A stretch of 64,000 bases of DNA from an uncultured Acetobacteraceae bacterium. GTDB taxonomy: Bacteria; Pseudomonadota; Alphaproteobacteria; Acetobacterales; Acetobacteraceae. The stretch is taken from contig CAMKWS010000001.1 of assembly GCA_946476985.1 (NCBI GenBank), forward strand, positions 62,001 to 126,000, written 5' to 3'. This document shows, piece after piece, positions 18,718 to 24,842 of the stretch (positions within the stretch are counted from its first letter, which is position 1; every line of letters begins with the position of its first letter). Below the pieces are notes generated by a model. The model was not told the origin of the DNA, made no database searches, and saw nothing but the letters and a program-made list of their open reading frames with translations. A program made the position numbers and the translations under genes.

Positions 18718-18788
18718 AGCATTCTCCAAAGTTCAAGAGGCTACATTTAGGGAGGATTATCTATCCTCACCATATTACCATAATCCTC

Positions 18789-19061
18789 CTATTGCGCGGG
18801 GGGATGTTTTGTATCCTGCAAGGCTCTACACTCTGCGCGCTCATTCCCGTAATCTGTCAAAAACACAGGCACCATTTTTAAATGAGGATGAGTTACCAGC
18901 TCCTCAGATAAAGCATGAAGTTCCATAGGGTGATAATTCACCAAAGGAGGACAGATAAAACGCTCAGTTCTAGAAGCACAGCTCGTGAACGAAAGAAATA
19001 ACAGAACCAAGGCATAGTTTAAGCCGAAACAAGACAGGTATTTTTTAAAATATTCCCTCAT
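18789..19061 (-). CDS. Rz1-like outer-membrane spanin lipoprotein
   Basis: A 90-residue putative lipoprotein: charged N-terminus, hydrophobic segment and a lipobox-like FTSC at about 25-28. The mature part (CPPLVNYHPMELHALSEEL...LTDYGNERAECRALQ) matches the compact pattern of phage Rz1-type lysis proteins, with CPPL, a helical LxxEL stretch and DYxxxRxxCR. It would join the inner-membrane spanin to disrupt the outer membrane. The tracked ORF starts 20 codons earlier; the ATG at 19061 overlaps the upstream gene by 17 bases, as spanin pairs often do. Homology is inferred from pattern only. Confidence 0.6.
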   Translation of the reverse strand: MREYFKKYLSCFGLNYALVLLFLSFTSCASRTERFICPPLVNYHPMELHALSEELVTHPHLKMVPVFLTDYGNERAECRALQDTKHPPAQ

Positions 19062-19278
19062 CAAGATACCTGATAAGTTGTTCGATATTACGAATACCGT
19101 TTGTACGAGCCTCCAAAGCACGCTGAAGGGCCCGAGATTTTGCTACGGCACCATCATTTCTGAATTTTTGTGTTTGGATATTGGCCGAATTACGTCCTGC
19201 ACGATGACTAAACCATGCCAAGAGACAAATAATCCCAAGAATTATAAGTATAATGCTTCCTAGAAAATATATCTTCAT
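19045..19278 (-). CDS. Small membrane-anchored protein, candidate inner-membrane spanin (Rz-like)
   Basis: The 77-residue protein has one N-terminal membrane helix (about 4-24) followed by a basic, helical, probably coiled-coil periplasmic part rich in Arg, Ala and Gln. This layout, and its overlap with the Rz1-like lipoprotein, fit an i-spanin. It is shorter than lambda Rz. No clear ribosome binding site is seen. It could instead be a small holin-like protein. Confidence 0.5.
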   Translation of the reverse strand: MKIYFLGSIILIILGIICLLAWFSHRAGRNSANIQTQKFRNDGAVAKSRALQRALEARTNGIRNIEQLIRYLDEGIF

Positions 19279-19440
19279 GATTAATTCACATATAAAAATA
19301 AAGAAAGATCATAAATTATAATTATTTATCACATTCATTTATAAATAAAATATTTCCTATTTTATAATATAGTTCATACTTATTAACTTTTGTTTAGTAT
19401 TAAAATATTATCCTTCCTTATGGGTCTTAAGGAGGGTGTC
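19279..19440. promoter_or_regulatory. A/T-rich divergent promoter region of the bacteriocin-like unit
   Basis: This strongly A/T-rich gap separates the spanin pair (-) and the bacteriocin-like unit (+). A consensus TATAAT sits at 19363-19368, with a weak -35 candidate near 19340. A 5' leader of about 66 bases would result. Another TATAAT-like sequence occurs on the minus strand near 19310. These are sequence matches only. Confidence 0.4.
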
Positions 19441-19653
19441 ATGAGAAAACTTTCATTTACAGAAATAGAATGTGTCGCTGGTAGAGGAAGTGGCATTTGG
19501 GACCAAATGTCCGATGCGATGGCGGCTGTTTCAGCCGCATCAGCGGCATTAGCTTTAGTGCCATCACCGGCATCTTTACCGTTAGGTGTGTTCTCTGGGG
19601 TAACAGGACTTATGTCTGCTGGAGCGAGCTATATGGGGCACGTTGCACAATAG
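19441..19653 (+). CDS. Bacteriocin/microcin-like peptide with double-glycine-type leader
   Basis: The 70-residue peptide starts MRKLSFTEIECVAGR, matching the class II leader pattern of C39-exported peptides: Leu at -12, Glu at -8, Ile at -7, Val at -4, Gly at -2. Position -1 is Arg instead of Gly/Ala/Ser. The remaining 55 residues are rich in Ala, Ser and Gly with GxxxG-like spacing (GVFSGVTGLMSAG), as in membrane-active bacteriocins. The ORF track starts at 19390, but ATG 19441 follows AAGGAGGGTGTC, a near-perfect ribosome binding site. A candidate immunity gene and a terminator follow. It is plus-strand inside a minus-strand lysis cassette. Activity is inferred; no exporter is adjacent. Confidence 0.62.
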   Translation: MRKLSFTEIECVAGRGSGIWDQMSDAMAAVSAASAALALVPSPASLPLGVFSGVTGLMSAGASYMGHVAQ

Positions 19654-19674
19654 AATCCTTTATAAGAGGTTATA

Positions 19675-19854
19675 ATGAAGGTCTTTTCTTTTATCTTCAT
19701 AATTTTCCTCGCTCTTGTATGTGCCTATTTATTCACGAATGTTTTCATCGTTCTACTGCTGCGGGTGCAGGATGTTTTCAGAGAAACTTCATTTCTGTGG
19801 TTCTTACCGTTTCTTATTGTCGCATCTGTAGTTATTTCTTTTCGGCTGAAATAA
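19675..19854 (+). CDS. Small two-helix membrane protein, candidate immunity protein
   Basis: This 59-codon ORF is too short for the supplied track. It starts at ATG 19675 behind AAGAGGTTATA, 21 bases after the bacteriocin-like gene. The product is almost entirely two hydrophobic segments (about 3-20 plus its extension to 29, and about 40-56) joined by a short charged loop (RVQDVFRET). Bacteriocin immunity proteins are often small membrane proteins encoded immediately downstream, so that is the favoured reading. No homologue is recognised. Confidence 0.58.
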   Translation: MKVFSFIFIIFLALVCAYLFTNVFIVLLLRVQDVFRETSFLWFLPFLIVASVVISFRLK

Positions 19855-19872
19855 GTAAGGATTTAGCATGAC

Positions 19873-19907
19873 CGCAGGGGGCAGGTTTATTGCACCCCTG
19901 CGTTTTT
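19873..19907 (+). terminator. Rho-independent terminator of the bacteriocin-like unit
   Basis: CGCAGGGG and CCCCTGCG form a perfect 8-bp G/C-rich stem followed by TTTTT. It closes the two-gene plus-strand unit just before the convergent lysozyme gene, so the unit is transcriptionally self-contained. Confidence 0.85.
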
Positions 19908-19927
19908 ATTAAATGACTTCAACGTAT

Positions 19928-20587
19928 TTAATTCTTTTTGAATAAGCCTTTAAGCACAAGAGCAATCCCCCCCAAAATTCCAGCCGCTCCTGTTACAATT
20001 TTTGTAAGATCAAAAGATACTCTCTTTTGAATAAATGGCAGTGCACCACTGGCGATCTCAGAAATGCAATGCATAATCTTATCAAACTTTGATGCCGACT
20101 TTCCCGTAACGGCTGTGTAGATATCTTCTCCCGACTTAATAAGATCTGTTAATCCTGTATGGTTTGAAGGAGGAGAGGGAGCATTAGGGTCATCATAAGC
20201 TACCTCTCTTACAAGATCTCCATAGGGATCTTGTCCATTTTCAAAATAAATAATCGCTCTCATCAATTTTAAAAGCAATTCTGGCGTGGGAGGCCCCAAT
20301 TGTTCTTTCGCCTGAACTCCAACAGATTTAGCAACATAGTTAATGTATGAGTTGGTATCATTCTCAATCGGTGGCGCCCATTTTGAAATAATGCCATGCA
20401 CCGTATCAATCTTGTCACGCTTCATATAAAGGACTAGTTGCCGACGAAGAGCGGCCAAGCCTTCTCGGGGAGTTTTAAACACTGCAAAGCGCCCATTAGG
20501 ACCAGGTTCTTTTGTTGCCCCGGCTTGGCCTACAAAATTGAGATTTCCGGGGTTATTATTACGAATTCCACGAGGTACTGTCGTCAT
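19928..20587 (-). CDS. Phage P5-type peptidoglycan hydrolase with C-terminal membrane helix
   Basis: The 219-residue protein begins RGIRNNNPGNLN, the hallmark of the phage lysozyme-like family often annotated structural protein P5 after corticovirus PM2. The domain covers about residues 4-130 (including FAVFKTPREGLAALRRQL and NYVAKSVGV). A linker leads to a hydrophobic segment near the C-terminus (about 196-214, GAAGILGGIALVLKGLF) ending in a basic tail, so it may be membrane-anchored. It would act as the endolysin of this cassette. It starts 2 bases after the XhlA-like gene stop. Confidence 0.75.
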   Translation of the reverse strand: MTTVPRGIRNNNPGNLNFVGQAGATKEPGPNGRFAVFKTPREGLAALRRQLVLYMKRDKIDTVHGIISKWAPPIENDTNSYINYVAKSVGVQAKEQLGPPTPELLLKLMRAIIYFENGQDPYGDLVREVAYDDPNAPSPPSNHTGLTDLIKSGEDIYTAVTGKSASKFDKIMHCISEIASGALPFIQKRVSFDLTKIVTGAAGILGGIALVLKGLFKKN

Positions 20588-20589
20588 GA

Positions 20590-21042
20590 TTATCCTCCAA
20601 AGAGATGGGGATAGATGGCGTGGATGAGCTGATATAATCCAACAGCTATGCCACCACCAATCGTACCACCTGCGCTGATAGCGCCATATAAAATTTTAGC
20701 TTTGCCTGTATTAGCCTCAATAATTTGACCTTTAATGTCTGCAATGCCTCGACGTGTTTCTTCAGATAGTTCCGCAATTTGCTGAGAAAGAATTTGAATT
20801 GCATCGTCATGACGGCTCTGTATTGCTTCCCCAGCAGCCATACGTTCACGTGTTTGTATGAGCGTTTCTCGAACTTGTTCAAATTCCTCTCGGGAAATAT
20901 CTTTCATAGATCCTCTAGCCATATATATGTGCCGTGCGGATGCAGCTGAGGCTTTGTTCTGACACACGGCTCTATAGCTAGCCCTAGAGCCGGTAAAATT
21001 ATTTATCGGGTCTGCTCGGGGAAGAGGTTCTTCTTCCTTCAT
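20590..21042 (-). CDS. XhlA-like coiled-coil membrane protein, candidate holin or lysis accessory
   Basis: The C-terminal two thirds has a long amphipathic coiled-coil (REEFEQVRETLIQTRERM ... LSQQIAELSEETRRG) followed by a Gly-rich membrane helix (AISAGGTIGGGIAVGLYQLI). This layout resembles XhlA/haemolysin-type lysis proteins. Position directly upstream of the lysozyme gene supports a holin or lysis accessory role. Two starts are credible: ATG 21042 behind GGAG (8-base spacing, 150 residues) and internal ATG 20907 behind AGAGGA (105 residues). The extra N-terminal 45 residues look low-quality, so the shorter form may be correct. Confidence 0.58.
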   Translation of the reverse strand: MKEEEPLPRADPINNFTGSRASYRAVCQNKASAASARHIYMARGSMKDISREEFEQVRETLIQTRERMAAGEAIQSRHDDAIQILSQQIAELSEETRRGIADIKGQIIEANTGKAKILYGAISAGGTIGGGIAVGLYQLIHAIYPHLFGG

Positions 21043-21169
21043 TATAATAACTCCATTGTTTCATAGGTTTTTAATTAAATATAATTAGCGTATTAATAGA
21101 ATATATATTTAGATAAAGATGATTTATTTAAATTTTAATTTGGAAGGGGATTATTCCCACCATATTTCA

Positions 21170-21367
21170 TTATGTTATATTTTCTAAATCTTTGCACAAT
21201 GTGGCCATTTCCGAATAAATGGTGAAAAGGTGGTCACAAACAACACCATTAAAAACTTCATAATTTGTTTCACGATCACCAGCACCAATAGCGGTCACAC
21301 ATGCCATATCGCTGACTTTCCGCATAATCTCCCAAAGGCGCTCATGGTAGGGGAGAGTATTATTCAT
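21170..21367 (-). CDS. Small hypothetical protein of the phage-like island
   Basis: A 65-residue protein (MNNTLPYHERLWEIM...) that I do not recognise. It is predicted helical and soluble with three Cys. The start is supported by an ideal AAAAGGAGGAATGT ribosome binding site. It lies on the lysis-gene strand, 127 bases upstream of the XhlA-like gene, and is probably cotranscribed. Confidence 0.6.
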   Translation of the reverse strand: MNNTLPYHERLWEIMRKVSDMACVTAIGAGDRETNYEVFNGVVCDHLFTIYSEMATLCKDLENIT

Positions 21368-21456
21368 ACATTCCTCCTTTTAATTCTTTGCGCTCTTTTA
21401 GTAGAAGATATAACAAGGTCTATGATACAGGCGCCCATAGGGAGTCCTCTCAAGCG

Positions 21457-21636
21457 TTAGAGGCATCGTTGTAATCTGGGCGGTATGTCGATGCCTTTTC
21501 GTGTAGCATTTATTTCTTGTGCAAGAAGGCTACACCATTCTTGATTAGTGCTACAGTCGTTAACTGCCGATAGCACCCCAAAAGAGCGAAGTAATTCTTC
21601 ATTCAGGATGAGGTGAATACTTTTGAACACTCTCAT
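21457..21636 (-). CDS. Small hypothetical protein of the phage-like island
   Basis: Unrecognised 59-residue protein starting MRVFKSIHLILNEE. The tracked ORF begins 21 codons earlier at 21699, but ATG 21636 follows GTGAGGTAT and leaves the palindrome at 21681-21699 in the 5' region, which is more sensible. It is the first minus-strand gene after the divergent Arc-like gene and may be controlled by it. Confidence 0.5.
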   Translation of the reverse strand: MRVFKSIHLILNEELLRSFGVLSAVNDCSTNQEWCSLLAQEINATRKGIDIPPRLQRCL

Positions 21637-21680
21637 ATATACCTCACAAGAAACTCTTGGGAGCAGTTTCAGGATAACAT

Positions 21681-21699
21681 TTGCACTCTTTGAGTGCAA
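21681..21699. promoter_or_regulatory. Perfect palindrome, candidate operator for the Arc-like repressor
   Basis: TTGCACTC and GAGTGCAA form a perfect 8-bp inverted repeat with a 3-base centre. It sits in the divergent gap between the 59-residue gene (-) and the ribbon-helix-helix gene (+), where a small autoregulator would bind. No T tract of note follows on minus. Assignment is by position and symmetry. Confidence 0.5.
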
Positions 21700-21744
21700 T
21701 ATCTTTTTATAGTTTCCTAAATATAGCGTAGGTAAAGAATCATC

Positions 21745-21996
21745 ATGAATAAGAAACCAACATCTATTACAGTTCGCTTGGGTGAAGATTTATTACACCA
21801 AGTTCGCCTTTCAGCTGCTCATAATGCACATTCAATGAATGCAGAAATAACACGGCTTTTGCGCTTGGCGCTTCGTGACAACCCTCCTGGGAGCGTACAT
21901 ATTTCTTCAAAAACACCAAAATTAAGCAAGGAAGATATTGCAGAATTGGTTCGATTATTTGAAGAAGCTGTGATCCGTATAGGGCTTAGAGAATGA
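21745..21996 (+). CDS. Arc-family ribbon-helix-helix DNA-binding protein
   Basis: The 83-residue protein opens with an RHH fold (TSITVRLGEDLLHQVRLSAAHNAHSMNAEITRLLRLAL, about 6-44) like phage P22 Arc and Mnt: a beta strand with alternating contact residues, then two helices with the MNAEI turn. The C-terminal part is an acidic helix that may mediate tetramers. It starts at ATG 21745 behind TAGGTAAAG. Likely a dimeric repressor controlling the divergent promoter; the palindrome at 21681-21699 is a candidate site. Confidence 0.82.
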   Translation: MNKKPTSITVRLGEDLLHQVRLSAAHNAHSMNAEITRLLRLALRDNPPGSVHISSKTPKLSKEDIAELVRLFEEAVIRIGLRE

Positions 21997-22046
21997 GAAA
22001 GTATTTTAAATAACATGTCACAAATGTACATATGATACACTCTTAT

Positions 22047-22442
22047 TTAGCGGCTATATATTCTATTACACGGTATATTAGGGCCTCCTGATATTTGATG
22101 ACATCTCTCTTCATCATTACGAAGTAAAATTTCCTTATGAACTTCTACTTCAATGCGCCTTAATACGGAGAAGGGAACATTTACATTCAAAAAATGTAGA
22201 TGTTTCACATGCATTTTAAACGGAACACACCGAACAACATCGCCATATTGCAGATTCAGGTGAGGCGCCCCATACCATGTCAGATAAAGATCTGCTCTAT
22301 GCCTAGGGCTCGGTCCTTTATTGATCCATACGATGATAGCAATCTCGCCGTGTACTCTGATCACAACTCCCATGCCGGGACGAGCAGATATGATTGCTCC
22401 CCTCTTGATCCAATCTTTGGAAAGCAAGGAAAGGGAGAACAT
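22047..22442 (-). CDS. Hypothetical protein of the phage-like island
   Basis: The 131-residue ORF is predicted beta-rich (GAIISARPGMGVVIRVHGEIAIIVWI, then DLYLTWYGAPHLNLQYGDVVRCVPF) with a basic C-terminus. I do not recognise the family. No good ribosome binding site precedes ATG 22442, and a minus-strand terminator lies just upstream, so expression would need its own promoter. Composition looks protein-like, but this is only moderately certain to be a gene. Confidence 0.45.
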   Translation of the reverse strand: MFSLSLLSKDWIKRGAIISARPGMGVVIRVHGEIAIIVWINKGPSPRHRADLYLTWYGAPHLNLQYGDVVRCVPFKMHVKHLHFLNVNVPFSVLRRIEVEVHKEILLRNDEERCHQISGGPNIPCNRIYSR

Positions 22443-22469
22443 TGGATATCCGCTGCATTACAGCCAACA

Positions 22470-22500
22470 AAAAAGCCGTGCACCCTAACGGCTACACGGC
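22470..22500 (-). terminator. Rho-independent terminator on the minus strand
   Basis: AGCCGTG and CACGGCT form a 7-bp stem. Read on minus, the stem is followed by TTTTTTG. It ends the transcript of the 203-residue gene and separates it from the downstream genes leading to the lysis cassette. Confidence 0.7.
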
Positions 22501-22542
22501 TAACGACTATACTCTTCTGATACGATTATCGTGCTACGGTCG

Positions 22543-23154
22543 TCAAGCGATACGTGGACTGCTCAAGATTTTTTGTCCACGAACAATCAAACGTCTCATT
22601 CCTTCTTCTGCCAAATCATATTCACGACACAGCACAGCAAGGGATGGATAGGCTTTATAAGCCTGAGCCGCAGCAATAGCTCGCTCCATATCCCTGCGGC
22701 GCTTATCTTGTGCGTAATCATGCAAGAGCGTAAGAGTTTTAACTACTTGCTCTACAGCTTTGTGTTTCTGGCGACTTTTGCTCAATGCGGGCCAATTATA
22801 TTGACCAATAGCTGAAAAGGACCACCCTAAAACCAAGAGCTGAACAAGTATTATATGGTGTTGTAAACCCGCATAATTCCAAAACTCTTTAATAGGGAGC
22901 CATGCTTTCCCGCGGAGTAGGGTAAAAGTAAATAGATTACCCGGAACAGTTGGCCCTCCTTTATTTTTCATCTCATCACAATAACCATTTATAGCCAACT
23001 CCCAATTAGCAAGCCATTTATGTGCTTCCATAAGGATGTTATCGTTTAATTTTTTTTGTAACACCTTCAGTGTATTAGATCTGCGCATCCGATGGGATGA
23101 ACCTTGTCTAGGAATTTGTTTCATACGTTCTTGAGATAATGTCTTCATATCCAC
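22543..23154 (-). CDS. Hypothetical protein in early-operon position
   Basis: A basic 203-residue protein that I do not recognise. It has an Arg-rich N-terminus, a hydrophobic/aromatic middle (LLRGKAWLPIKEFWNYAGL; LGWSFSAIGQYNW) and a C-terminal helical region ending LCREYDLAEEGMRRLIVRGQK, which could be a helix-turn-helix. It is transcribed divergently from the S24 repressor across two operator-like repeats and ends at a terminator before the lysis genes. By position it could be a regulator of late expression, as Q is in lambdoid phages; that is inference. Confidence 0.5.
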   Translation of the reverse strand: MDMKTLSQERMKQIPRQGSSHRMRRSNTLKVLQKKLNDNILMEAHKWLANWELAINGYCDEMKNKGGPTVPGNLFTFTLLRGKAWLPIKEFWNYAGLQHHIILVQLLVLGWSFSAIGQYNWPALSKSRQKHKAVEQVVKTLTLLHDYAQDKRRRDMERAIAAAQAYKAYPSLAVLCREYDLAEEGMRRLIVRGQKILSSPRIA

Positions 23155-23314
23155 ATTCCTCTAACGCCATAAAATACGTGAAATATCTGCTTAGGATGCC
23201 TCTTTCTTCATCGCAGGTTGAGAGATGTAGAGGGTATCTGATCATTCTCCCTAGAAAGGGAATTAGTTACCTCAGATATTTCGAGGCAAAGAGCAGACCA
23301 ACAACCTGCCTTTG

Positions 23315-23327
23315 TAGGATTTATCCT
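23315..23327. promoter_or_regulatory. Operator-like repeat 1 (TAGGATTTATCCT)
   Basis: A near-palindromic 13-mer of consensus TAGGAwwwATCCT in the divergent promoter region of the XRE-S24 repressor. It shares this pattern with sites at 23354, 24160 and 24190. Confidence 0.55.
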
Positions 23328-23353
23328 GTGATATAGCTTAAAGTCAATTAATA

Positions 23354-23366
23354 TAGGAAAAATCCT
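23354..23366. promoter_or_regulatory. Operator-like repeat 2 (TAGGAAAAATCCT)
   Basis: Second copy of the 13-mer, centre-to-centre 39 bases from copy 1 and just upstream of the repressor start. A possible -10 (TATGCT, about 23380) lies 3' of it, so binding would allow autoregulation. Confidence 0.55.
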
Positions 23367-23408
23367 ACTTTATTGTCGTATGCTATCCGTTTTATGGTGT
23401 CACTCATT

Positions 23409-24101
23409 ATGACAGTCTCTTCCGTAGCGTTACGCTTAGAAAAGAAACGTCTTGAAAAAGGCATTAGCCACAGAGCGTTAGGCCTAAAGTCTGGCGTTAA
23501 TCATGCATATTTAAAAAATTTACTTGAGGGAAAATCCCAAGAGCCACGGCGCAGTAAAGTAGAAGCCCTAGCTAAGGCTCTAGAATGTCCGGTCGAATAT
23601 TTCTATGAAAATGATGTATCCGAGCATGAATCCACCCCTCATCAGATTCAGCCGCCCATTTTACAAAAGTCTAAGGCTTGCGCACCAACTGTTGCGATCC
23701 CTATGTACACCATTGCCGCAACACCCCAGGGAACCACTGCCCTAAAGGCAGAAAACGGGACAGCGTGGCATATTCCAATACAGGACCTTGCCCCATTTAT
23801 TTCTGATACTAAAGAAATTGCAGGCGTTATATTATACGGAGATTCGATGGAGCCAGTATTTCGTTCTGGTGAACGTATTTTATTCGACTTCTCTCTAAAT
23901 AAAATAACAACAGATGGCGTTTATCTTATAACTACTCCAACTGGGGTAGCGATTAAACAATTACAAATCATTCCTGATGAGGCTCATAATACCACTATTA
24001 TTCGTGTCTCAAATAAAAATCCTGGATATGCCTCTTACGACCTATCTATCAATCAAATTACAGTGCATGGACGCGCCATTGCCAAATGGATGTGGCTATA
24101 A
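23409..24101 (+). CDS. XRE-family phage repressor with S24/LexA-like C-terminal domain
   Basis: From ATG 23409 the protein is 230 residues. It has an N-terminal helix-turn-helix (RLEKKRLEKGISHRALGLKSGVNHAYLKNLL) and a C-terminal S24 peptidase fold with the catalytic Ser in GDSMEPVF and the Lys in GVAIKQL. This is the CI/LexA type repressor that keeps a prophage silent. No Ala-Gly or Cys-Gly cleavage dipeptide is evident in the hinge (TIAATPQGT), so RecA-driven self-cleavage is uncertain. ATG 23394 is an alternative start; neither has a strong ribosome binding site. Paired 13-bp operator-like repeats flank the gene on both sides. Confidence 0.85.
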   Translation: MTVSSVALRLEKKRLEKGISHRALGLKSGVNHAYLKNLLEGKSQEPRRSKVEALAKALECPVEYFYENDVSEHESTPHQIQPPILQKSKACAPTVAIPMYTIAATPQGTTALKAENGTAWHIPIQDLAPFISDTKEIAGVILYGDSMEPVFRSGERILFDFSLNKITTDGVYLITTPTGVAIKQLQIIPDEAHNTTIIRVSNKNPGYASYDLSINQITVHGRAIAKWMWL

Positions 24102-24159
24102 CCCGCCTCTTCCCAGGCGATGATCTATTCAAAACACAACTTTATGAAAATCTTAAATA

Positions 24160-24172
24160 ATGGAACAATCCT
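24160..24172. promoter_or_regulatory. Operator-like repeat 3 (ATGGAACAATCCT)
   Basis: A degenerate copy of the 13-mer (10 of 13 positions match repeat 2), upstream of the plus-strand operon beginning at 24241. Confidence 0.42.
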
Positions 24173-24189
24173 ACAATTGCGCTTGAATT

Positions 24190-24202
24190 TAGGATATATC
24201 AT
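24190..24202. promoter_or_regulatory. Operator-like repeat 4 (TAGGATATATCAT)
   Basis: Copy of the 13-mer centred 30 bases from repeat 3. It lies in the spacer of a possible promoter (TTGAAT at 24183, TATGTT at 24207), so repressor binding would block transcription of the 24241 gene. Confidence 0.5.
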
Positions 24203-24240
24203 CCAGTATGTTTGGGGCATATCCTTTGTGAGGTGATATT

Positions 24241-24531
24241 ATGAATCATCTTAATGAAACGCCCTTCTTTAATGCTCTCAAAAATAGGGCTTCCCTTTTC
24301 AATACTGAGGCCTACAGCCCGCAAGAAGATGTGGCACTTCTACAAGCCATTTCCCTTGCTATTGGCATTATCGGGGTCTCTGGGGTGAGTGAAGGCAACA
24401 GAGCGAGGTTGGAACTTGCTCAGATGGCACTCTCTGCCGTCCGCCGCAATATGGAAACCAAAGGCACAGCAACACAAAACCGTAGGGAGGTGTATGGAAA
24501 TGCTAATCTTCCTCCCATCCAGCGCTCCTAA
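24241..24531 (+). CDS. Hypothetical phage-like early protein
   Basis: The 96-residue protein is helical with a Val/Gly-rich middle (AISLAIGIIGVSGVSEGNRARLELAQMAL). I do not recognise a family. The start is supported by GTGAGGTGATATT. It is the first plus-strand gene after the repressor and sits directly behind operator-like repeats 3 and 4, so it is probably repressor-controlled. Confidence 0.6.
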   Translation: MNHLNETPFFNALKNRASLFNTEAYSPQEDVALLQAISLAIGIIGVSGVSEGNRARLELAQMALSAVRRNMETKGTATQNRREVYGNANLPPIQRS

Positions 24532-24561
24532 CAAAATAAACTCAAATCCCACTAGCATCAA

Positions 24562-24819
24562 ATGTGGAGCCCCAAATATATGCCACAGCGCATTCCCCAA
24601 AAAGATATCACAAAATTATGCCCACCAGGCATCCTTGAACGCGCTCAGGCTCTTCATGAAGAGGGCACTTATAGTGCCCAAATAAAAGAGCAAATCTTGG
24701 GGGATTTGGAAGATATAAAACGGTACGAACATTACCGCATGAAAGGCCTTGCCGACTTACACCGTTTGCATGTGATGGATTCTGCAGAAGCTTTGTTAAA
24801 AGCTGGAATACTTAAATAA
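24562..24819 (+). CDS. Hypothetical phage-like protein
   Basis: Up to 85 residues, strongly helical and charged (ILERAQALHEEGTYSAQIKEQILGDLEDIKRYEHYRMKG), which looks like real coding sequence. Neither ATG 24562 nor ATG 24580 has a visible ribosome binding site. A competing ORF in another frame (24500-24685) does have one (GGGAGG), so the start or even the frame used is open. Family unknown. Confidence 0.5.
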   Translation: MWSPKYMPQRIPQKDITKLCPPGILERAQALHEEGTYSAQIKEQILGDLEDIKRYEHYRMKGLADLHRLHVMDSAEALLKAGILK

Positions 24820-24842
24820 CAACGAGAAACAGGAACAACGAA

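Noticed and set aside
18134-18788. Left attachment site copy of the tRNA-Cys 3' end
   Set aside because: I looked for the sequence around TGGAGGTCTGGGCGGG near the left edge and did not see it.
24389-24600. Antisense ORF 24340-24600 and the early part of ORF 24389-24685
   Set aside because: They overlap the well-supported 24241-24531 gene and lack start signals; only the 24500-24685 part has a ribosome binding site and is discussed as a finding.
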